From NCBI RefSeq assembly GCF_004364325.1, contig NZ_SOCP01000013.1, forward strand, positions 62,001 through 126,000: a stretch of DNA of 64,000 nt. The letters are read 5' to 3'. The stretch comes from Actinophytocola oryzae. GTDB lineage: Bacteria; Actinomycetota; Actinomycetes; Mycobacteriales; Pseudonocardiaceae. Both the position numbers and the translations under genes were made by a program. A model generated the notes under the pieces. That model was not told where the DNA came from, made no database searches, and saw nothing but the letters and a program-made list of their open reading frames with translations. Below are positions 59,019-64,000 of this stretch, in pieces. Position 1 is the stretch's first letter, and each line of letters begins with the position of its first letter.

Positions 59019-59371
59019 CCGTGCTCCTCGTGGCCGCCGGCGCGGCGGTCGGCGCGCCGCTGCGCTACCTGCTCGACCGCGCCGTCCAGCGCCGACACGA
59101 GTCGGGCTTCCCGTGGGGCACGCTGACCGTGAACGTCCTCGGCTGCCTCGTCCTCGGCGTCCTGGTCGGCCTGCCCGTGGCCGCGCCGCTGTCCTCGCTG
59201 CTGGGTGTCGGGTTCTGCGGGGCGCTCACCACGTACTCGACGTTCGCCTACGAGACGCTGCGGCTGCTGCAGAACCGGACCTACCTGCTGGCGGTGCTCA
59301 ACGTGGTCGTGAGCCTGCTCGCCGGTCTCGGTGCGGCGTTCCTGGGCACCACGGTCGCCGCCGCGCTATAG
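59015..59371 (+). CDS. crcB: Fluoride channel FluC/CrcB, subunit 2
   Basis: 118 residues with four helices. GAPLRYLLDRAVQRR, WGTLTVNVLGCLVLGVL and GFCGALTTYSTFAYE repeat the subunit-1 motifs in a shorter frame. The ATG overlaps the upstream stop by four bases. Paired FluC genes in Gram-positives commonly form antiparallel heterodimers. No fluoride riboswitch is obvious in the 49-base gap before subunit 1. Confidence 0.93.
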   Translation: MTVLLVAAGAAVGAPLRYLLDRAVQRRHESGFPWGTLTVNVLGCLVLGVLVGLPVAAPLSSLLGVGFCGALTTYSTFAYETLRLLQNRTYLLAVLNVVVSLLAGLGAAFLGTTVAAAL

Positions 59372-59382
59372 GGTGTCCTGCC

Positions 59383-60117
59383 GTGGAACCGATGCCGCTG
59401 CTCAGCGACCCGACCGACGCACTCTCGTCCGTGCCAGCCGCGGGCTCACGGCGGGCCACGCCCGTCGTGGGGCACCTGCGCTTCTACTACGGGCCGATGG
59501 ACTGCGGGAAGTCCACGCTCGCTCTGCAGGTCGACCACAACCAGGCGCGGCAGGGCCGCAAGGGCCTCCTGCTGGTGCACCACGACCGGTCGGGGAAGCC
59601 GCAGATCAGCAGCCGGATCGGGATCACGCGCCAGGCGCTGGAGGTGCACGGCGAGGTCGACCTGCGCGACCTCGTGCGAGCGAGGTGGGCCGAGGGCACG
59701 CGCGTGGACTACCTGATCGTCGACGAGGCGCAGTTCCTCACGCCCGCGCAGGTGGACCAGCTGGCGGAGCTGGCCGACGACGTGCAGGTCGACGTGTACT
59801 GCTTCGGCATCGCCACGGACTTCCGCAGCAGGATGTTCCCCGGTTCGCGGCGGCTGTTCGAGCTGGCCGACGACCTGGAGCCGGTGCAGGTGGACGTGCT
59901 GTGCTGGTGCGGGCTGCCCGCAAGGTTCAACGCGCGCGTGGCCGACGGCGTGGTCATGAGGGCAGGCGACACGGTGCTCGTCGCGGACACGGACCGTGAA
60001 CTACCCGATTCCGCTCCCCCGGCTACCGTCCGTTACCAAGTGCTGTGTCGGCGCCACTTCCGCGTCGGTGATCTCGGTCCGGCGGTGGCAGGCCGCGGCC
60101 AGCTCAGCTTCGCCTGA
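59383..60117 (+). CDS. tdk: Thymidine kinase
   Basis: 244 residues. Walker A FYYGPMDCGKST near residue 38, the DEAQFLT motif near 115 and the C-terminal zinc cysteines (VLCWCGLPARFNARV, YQVLCRRHF) identify type-II thymidine kinase. It phosphorylates thymidine in salvage. The N-terminal extension of about 30 residues before the core is longer than in E. coli. GTG at 59383 is used; ATG at 59392 is the alternative. A weak C-rich/G-rich hairpin (60139-60154) follows. Confidence 0.9.
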   Translation: MEPMPLLSDPTDALSSVPAAGSRRATPVVGHLRFYYGPMDCGKSTLALQVDHNQARQGRKGLLLVHHDRSGKPQISSRIGITRQALEVHGEVDLRDLVRARWAEGTRVDYLIVDEAQFLTPAQVDQLAELADDVQVDVYCFGIATDFRSRMFPGSRRLFELADDLEPVQVDVLCWCGLPARFNARVADGVVMRAGDTVLVADTDRELPDSAPPATVRYQVLCRRHFRVGDLGPAVAGRGQLSFA

Positions 60118-60273
60118 GGGCCATCCTGGGGAACCCTTTCCCCCAAGTGGGGGACGTCCTAGAGCAATACGCGGAGTCGCGCGTCACGAACATGTTTGAG
60201 TCATGTCTCTACGGTGGAAGCTATAGAAGCAGGGGTTGCCGCGGGTCACCGTGCGCGACGGAGTGTGGCGGGT

Positions 60274-60300
60274 GGGAACGTTTTGACGCGCTCTGACGTT
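60274..60300 (+). promoter_or_regulatory. SigR/SigH-type promoter of rbpA
   Basis: GGGAAC (60274-60279) and GTT (60298-60300) are separated by exactly 18 bases, the consensus spacing of the thiol-oxidative-stress sigma factor SigR. It lies about 64 bases before the rbpA start. In Streptomyces rbpA is a known SigR target, which supports the call. Confidence 0.8.
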
Positions 60301-60364
60301 GCACATGGTGAGCACCACCCTGGCTCCAGTGTGGGCACTGTGAGCCGAACGAAAGGACGTCGCC

Positions 60365-60709
60365 ATGGCCGACCGTGTACTCCGTGGAAGCCGACTTGGC
60401 GCGGTCAGCTACGAGACAGATCGTAACCACGACCTCGCCCCACGGCGGACGATCCGCTACGCATGCCCCAAGGACCACGAGTTCGAGGTCCCCTTCTCCG
60501 ATGACGCCGAGGTGCCGTCGATGTGGGAGTGCCGGCTGCACGGTACCCCATCGAAGCTCATCGACGGGACAGAACCCGAGACCAAGAAGGTCAAGCCCCC
60601 ACGGACTCACTGGGACATGCTGCTCGAACGCCGGACCATTCCGGAGCTCGAGGACCTGCTCACCGAACGGCTGCAGGAACTGAAGGTGCGCCGCAGCCGC
60701 TCCGCCTAG
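60365..60709 (+). CDS. rbpA: RNA polymerase-binding protein RbpA
   Basis: 114 residues. An N-terminal tail (RVLRGSRLGAVSYETDRNHD) is followed by the RbpA core domain with paired cysteines (RYACPKDHEFEVPFS, MWECRLHG), a basic linker (ETKKVKPPRTHWDMLLERR) and the sigma-interaction domain (ELEDLLTERLQELK). RbpA stabilises the open promoter complex with the housekeeping sigma factor and is actinobacteria-specific. A SigR-type promoter precedes it and a very strong terminator follows. The neighbourhood rbpA-ppm1 resembles that in M. tuberculosis. Confidence 0.97.
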   Translation: MADRVLRGSRLGAVSYETDRNHDLAPRRTIRYACPKDHEFEVPFSDDAEVPSMWECRLHGTPSKLIDGTEPETKKVKPPRTHWDMLLERRTIPELEDLLTERLQELKVRRSRSA

Positions 60710-60731
60710 ACCAGCCCTCCCGCGGGCACAC

Positions 60732-60778
60732 ACGTCGGATGCCACACCGGTTCGCCCGGTGTGGCATCCGACGTTTTC
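60732..60778 (+). terminator. Strong intrinsic terminator after rbpA
   Basis: A perfect 19-bp stem (60732-60750 with 60756-60774), a 5-base loop TTCGC and a following TTTTC. The stem begins 22 bases after the rbpA stop. Confidence 0.93.
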
Positions 60779-60805
60779 GGGCCCTTCCCGCAACCACGAC
60801 TTATC

Positions 60806-60841
60806 TGGTCTAGACCTATGTCTTGACTGGTATGGACCAAT
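60806..60841 (+). promoter_or_regulatory. Two DasR-like (dre) operator sites upstream of the chitinase gene
   Basis: TGGTCTAGACCT (60806-60817) is a near-perfect dre core, and ACTGGTATGGACCAAT (60826-60841) is a second, less perfect one, with starts 22 bp apart. DasR represses chitin/GlcNAc genes in actinomycetes, and chitinase promoters in Streptomyces carry such 12-bp repeats. Confidence 0.75.
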
Positions 60842-60891
60842 GCTGGGATGGTTGGTGACACTCCGAAGCGACCCTGCCCCGAGGAGTGACC

Positions 60892-61602
60892 ATGAGGAAG
60901 ACCAAACTGCTGGTGACGCTCGCGTTGCTGGCCTCCCTGTTCGCCGCGAGCACCACCGTCCCGGTGGCCGCCGCGCCGAGACGCGCGTTCGTGGTGTCGC
61001 AGGCGCAGTTCAACCAGATGTTCCCCAACAGGAACTCCTTCTACACCTACAGCGGCCTGACCTCGGCGCTGGACAGTTTCGCCGCGTTCGCCGGGACCGG
61101 CAGTGACACGATCCGCAAACAGGAGGCGGCGGCGTTCCTCGCGAACGTGCACCACGAGACCGGCGGCCTGGTGTACGTCGTGGAGCAGAACCAGGCCAAC
61201 TACCCGCACTACTGCGACTGGAGCCAGTCCTACGGCTGCCCCGCGGGCCAGTCGGCCTACTACGGCCGAGGACCCATCCAGCTCAGCTGGAACTTCAACT
61301 ACAAGGCGGCAGGCGACTACCTGGGCATCAACCTGCTGAACGACCCGTGGCAGGTGCAGAACAACGCGGCCGTCTCCTGGAAGACGGCCCTGTGGTACTG
61401 GATGACCCAGCGCGGACCGGGCACCATGACGCCCCACGACGCCATGGTCAACCAGCGCGGCTTCGGCGAGACCATCCGCAGCATCAACGGCTCGCTGGAG
61501 TGCAACGGCGGCAACCCCGGCCAGGTCCAGAGCCGGGTGAACAACTACACCCGGTTCGTCGGCATCCTGGGTGTCCCGGCGGGCGGCAACCTGTCCTGCT
61601 GA
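60892..61602 (+). CDS. Secreted GH19 chitinase
   Basis: 236 residues. A signal peptide (RKTKLLVTLALLASLFAAST) ends near VAAAPRR. The lysozyme-like GH19 domain fills the rest: QAQFNQMFPNRNSFYTYSGL, the catalytic region AAAFLANVHHETGGL, YYGRGPIQLSWNFNY, and RINGSLECNGG-like C-terminus (IRSINGSLECNGG). No carbohydrate-binding module is present, as in the shorter Streptomyces-type enzymes. ATG at 60892 has GAGGAG at good spacing. Two DasR-like sites imply chitin/GlcNAc control. Confidence 0.92.
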   Translation: MRKTKLLVTLALLASLFAASTTVPVAAAPRRAFVVSQAQFNQMFPNRNSFYTYSGLTSALDSFAAFAGTGSDTIRKQEAAAFLANVHHETGGLVYVVEQNQANYPHYCDWSQSYGCPAGQSAYYGRGPIQLSWNFNYKAAGDYLGINLLNDPWQVQNNAAVSWKTALWYWMTQRGPGTMTPHDAMVNQRGFGETIRSINGSLECNGGNPGQVQSRVNNYTRFVGILGVPAGGNLSC

Positions 61603-61613
61603 GCGGCGCGGTG

Positions 61614-61643
61614 CACGGGGGCGGCGTCCGAGTCGCCCCCGTG
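61614..61643. terminator. Bidirectional hairpin between convergent chitinase and ppm1 genes
   Basis: CACGGGGGCG and CGCCCCCGTG form a perfect 10-bp stem around a 10-base loop in the 50-base convergent gap. There is no T-run on either side. Confidence 0.7.
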
Positions 61644-61652
61644 GCGTCGTGA

Positions 61653-62399
61653 TCAGCGCTTGAAGACGGCCTTCACCTGGTCGCGGCGGCGACGCAGGCC
61701 CCACTTCGTGACGCGGATGAGGGCCTCGCGGATCACGTCGACGCCCATCTTCGAGACGCCGAACTCGCGTTCGGTGAAGGTGATCGGGACCTCCACCACC
61801 GTGAAGCCCGCCTCGATGGTGCGCCAGCCCAGGTCGATCTGGAAGCAGTAGCCGCGGGAGGCCACGTTGTCGAGGCGGAGCTTCTGCAGGGCCTCGCGGC
61901 GGTAGGCGCGGAAGCCCGCCGTCATGTCCTTGACCCGAGCGCCGAGCGCGAGACGCGTGTAGGTGTTGGCACCCCACGAGAACAGGTACCGGTGCTTGGG
62001 CCAGTTCACGACCCGGCCGCCGGGGACGTAACGGGAGCCGATCGCCAGGTCGGCGTCGTCCAGCGCGTCCAGCATCCTCGGGAGGTCCTCCGGCGCGTGC
62101 GAGCCGTCGGCGTCCATCTCGACCAGGACCGCGTAGTCGCGCTCCATGCCCCATGCGAAGCCCGCGACGTAGGCTGCGCCGAGGCCGTTCTTCTCCGTGC
62201 GGTGCATGACGTGGATGAGCTCGTCCGCCGAGGCGAGCCGGTCGGCGATCTCACCGGTGCCGTCGGGGCTGCCGTCGTCCACGATCAGGGCGTGTGCCTT
62301 CGGCAGTGCGGCACGTAGCCGGCTCACTATCCGCTCGATGTTGTCCCGCTCGTTGTACGTCGGGATCACCACGAGCACCGGCTCGAGCTGCTCCGCCAT
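61653..62399 (-). CDS. ppm1: Polyprenol-phosphomannose synthase
   Basis: 248 residues. A GT2 fold with VVIPTYNERDNIERIV, VDDGSPDGTGEIAD, the metal-binding EMDADGSHAPEDLP and GSRYVPGGRVVNWP motifs characteristic of dolichol-phosphate-mannose synthase-like enzymes. It makes polyprenyl-phosphomannose from GDP-mannose for protein O-mannosylation and lipoglycans. It lacks the C-terminal membrane domain; in mycobacteria the enzyme is fused to Lnt, whereas here lnt is the separate upstream gene 50 bases away, in the same direction. Confidence 0.94.
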   Translation of the reverse strand: MAEQLEPVLVVIPTYNERDNIERIVSRLRAALPKAHALIVDDGSPDGTGEIADRLASADELIHVMHRTEKNGLGAAYVAGFAWGMERDYAVLVEMDADGSHAPEDLPRMLDALDDADLAIGSRYVPGGRVVNWPKHRYLFSWGANTYTRLALGARVKDMTAGFRAYRREALQKLRLDNVASRGYCFQIDLGWRTIEAGFTVVEVPITFTEREFGVSKMGVDVIREALIRVTKWGLRRRRDQVKAVFKR

Positions 62400-62449
62400 T
62401 CGTCACCCTCCTCGCCGGCACGCCTTTCGCGCCGGTCACTTCCTGTCGG

Positions 62450-63991
62450 TCAGTTGCTTGCCCTGCCACGCCGCCGCACGACGATCCCGATGGCGAGCGC
62501 GACGAGTCCCACGGCTGCCATGGCCCACTCCGGGGCGGGCCCCAGTTGGTCCGACAGCGTAGTCGTCGACCGTAGCGGTACCCGCTCGACCAGTGCCGCG
62601 TCGGTGAACATGCCCGTGGACTGGGTCACAGAACCGTCGGGGCGGATGAACGCGCTCACCCCGCTGGTCGCCGCGACGGCCACCGTCCTGCCGTGCTCGA
62701 CGGCGCGCACGCGGTCCATCGCGAGCTGCTGGTAGGTCATCTCGGTGTAGCCGAAGGTCGCGTTGTTCGTCGGCACGGCGAGGATGTTCGCACCCTTCAC
62801 CGACTCGCGCACCACGTCGTCGAACGCCACCTCGTAGCAGGTCGCGAGGCCGACGCGGGCGTTCGCCATACTGAAGTCGACGGCCTTGTCGCCCGGCACG
62901 AACTGCCCGGCACGGTCCACTTCCGAGGTGAAGATCCGGAAGAACGACCGCCACGGCATCGTCTCGCCGAATGGCTGCAGTTTGCGCTTGGTGTACTGCT
63001 CGACGGGTCCGTTCTGCGGCGTCCACAGCAGCATCGTGTTGCGGGGCAGCCCGTCGTCGCCGACGAGCACCGAACCGACCGCGATGGGTGCCTTGATCGC
63101 CCGGGCGGCGTCGTCGATGCGCGACCAGGCGTCCGGGTTGCGGTAGGGGTCGATGTCGGAGGAGTTCTCGGGCCAGATCACCAGGTCGGGCTGCTCGGCG
63201 CGGCCTGCCTTGATGTCCCGGGCGAGCCGCTCGGTGCGTGCGACGTGGTTGTCGAGCACCGCGCGCCGTTGGGAGTTGAAGTCGAGCCCGGCCCTCGGCA
63301 CGTTGCCCTGCACCACGGCCACGACCGCGGTGCCGTCGTTGGCGTCGGTCCCCACCAGCGGCAACGCCCCGAACGCGGCGACCACGGGGAGCAGGAAGGC
63401 CAGCGCGGGCGCCACCAACCGTCGAGGCTGCCGGTCCAGGACGAGCGTGCGGACCAGGGAGGCGAGCCCGAACCCACACATGGCGACGGCGAGCCCGATC
63501 AGCGGTGTGCCGGCCACCGCGGCGAGGGGAAGGAAGATGCCGTCGGGCTGGGAGAAGGCGAGGCGGCCCCAGGGGAACCCGCCGAAGGGGAAGAGCGACC
63601 GCAGGTACTCCCCCGCCGTCCAGACGAAGGCCGCCCACACCGGCCAGGCGGGCAGCACACTGACGACGGCGATCCCGGCGCCGGCGAGGCCCAGGAGCGC
63701 GGCCTCGGCGAGAGCGAGCGGCAGCCAGGCGACGACGCCCACGAACTCGCCGGTCCACGCGAGCAGGGGGACGAAGTAGCCGAGGCCGGCACACAGCGTG
63801 TAACCGAACCCGGCGCGGGCACGGCGGCCGTAGATGACGGCGCCGAGGATCGCGATCCCGACGGGGGCGAGCCACCAGAGCGTGCGGGGCGGGTTGCCGA
63901 GGTAGATCAGGACACCCGCGCCCACGGAGAGAAGGACACGCAGAAGGACGTTTCGCCAGGCAGGCGCACGAACGTCCGTTTTGTCGGACAC
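62450..63991 (-). CDS. lnt: Apolipoprotein N-acyltransferase
   Basis: 513 residues. About six N-terminal helices (LLRVLLSVGAGVLIYLG) carry a nitrilase-type catalytic domain from about 230: Glu in VIWPENSSD, Lys in QYTKRKLQPFGETMPW and Cys in LATCYEVAFDD. One C-terminal helix follows. It adds the third acyl chain to lipoproteins, several of which (the two ABC binding proteins) occur in this window. GTG start 9 bases from the window edge, so the gene is complete. It is upstream of ppm1 and probably co-transcribed. Confidence 0.95.
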   Translation of the reverse strand: MSDKTDVRAPAWRNVLLRVLLSVGAGVLIYLGNPPRTLWWLAPVGIAILGAVIYGRRARAGFGYTLCAGLGYFVPLLAWTGEFVGVVAWLPLALAEAALLGLAGAGIAVVSVLPAWPVWAAFVWTAGEYLRSLFPFGGFPWGRLAFSQPDGIFLPLAAVAGTPLIGLAVAMCGFGLASLVRTLVLDRQPRRLVAPALAFLLPVVAAFGALPLVGTDANDGTAVVAVVQGNVPRAGLDFNSQRRAVLDNHVARTERLARDIKAGRAEQPDLVIWPENSSDIDPYRNPDAWSRIDDAARAIKAPIAVGSVLVGDDGLPRNTMLLWTPQNGPVEQYTKRKLQPFGETMPWRSFFRIFTSEVDRAGQFVPGDKAVDFSMANARVGLATCYEVAFDDVVRESVKGANILAVPTNNATFGYTEMTYQQLAMDRVRAVEHGRTVAVAATSGVSAFIRPDGSVTQSTGMFTDAALVERVPLRSTTTLSDQLGPAPEWAMAAVGLVALAIGIVVRRRGRASN

Positions 63992-64000
63992 TGCCGGCTC

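Noticed and set aside
1..64000. tRNA or rRNA genes
   Set aside because: No stretch with TPsiC-arm-like GGTTCGA(A/T)TCC plus a plausible acceptor stem was seen on either strand; a tRNAscan run would settle it.

Overview
The window is very GC-rich actinobacterial chromosome with frequent GTG starts and tightly overlapping genes. An RbpA gene lies beside a polyprenol-phosphomannose synthase and an apolipoprotein N-acyltransferase. There is also a streptophobe-type membrane protein, a class IV lanthipeptide synthetase, DasR-type operators and many secreted hydrolases. Together these point to a filamentous actinomycete, most likely a member of the Pseudonocardiaceae (Saccharothrix/Lentzea/Actinosynnema-like). 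The genus is an inference from gene content. No gene-free stretch exceeds 300 bases. I saw no tRNA, rRNA, CRISPR array, insertion sequence or phage gene.

Layout. 0-5 kb: the end of a branched-chain amino-acid ABC operon (livG, livF, binding lipoprotein; permeases presumably lie left of the edge), a 3-hydroxybutyrate-dehydrogenase-like SDR and an alpha/beta hydrolase. 5-8.7 kb: divergent threonine deaminase and HrpB helicase. 8.7-11.5 kb: a two-gene class IV lanthipeptide locus, with a precursor peptide, a perfect palindrome and LanL. 11.5-16.1 kb: an amino-acid ABC transporter without ATPase plus an asparaginase, divergent from a ROK regulator across a periodic operator array. 16.2-23.7 kb: an ABC-F protein behind a long hairpin, a streptophobe/two-component operon and a TetR gene with its own operator. 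23.7-30.5 kb: an SDR/PEP-utilising fusion, a PhoX phosphatase and a SulP-STAS-carbonic anhydrase fusion.

30.6-43.7 kb: two secreted subtilases, a GH87-like beta-helix glucanase, a VanZ-RDD protein, a secreted M28 aminopeptidase with P domain, a cytoplasmic seven-blade propeller coupled to a coiled-coil protein with a degenerate J motif, and a THUMP-type RNA methyltransferase. 43.9-47.5 kb: a deletion scar joining two truncated genes (ABC-F and TetR), then a MarR-regulated MFS-universal-stress fusion. 47.6-55.2 kb: a secreted zincin, hydrolases, a frameshifted gene, a secreted GH15 glucoamylase and a small SH3-like secreted protein. 55.4-64 kb: an HTH-membrane protein, a prolyl-aminopeptidase-like gene coupled to a LysG/ArgP regulator with a divergent LysE exporter, paired FluC fluoride channels, thymidine kinase, rbpA with a SigR-type promoter, a GH19 chitinase with two DasR-like sites, ppm1 and lnt.

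The main unifying themes are extracellular polymer and protein degradation (subtilases, M28, zincin, GH15, GH19, GH87-like) and small-nutrient uptake. A dispersed 30-bp-modular palindromic repeat also occurs at four gene borders. The most novel-looking element is the compact lanthipeptide locus.
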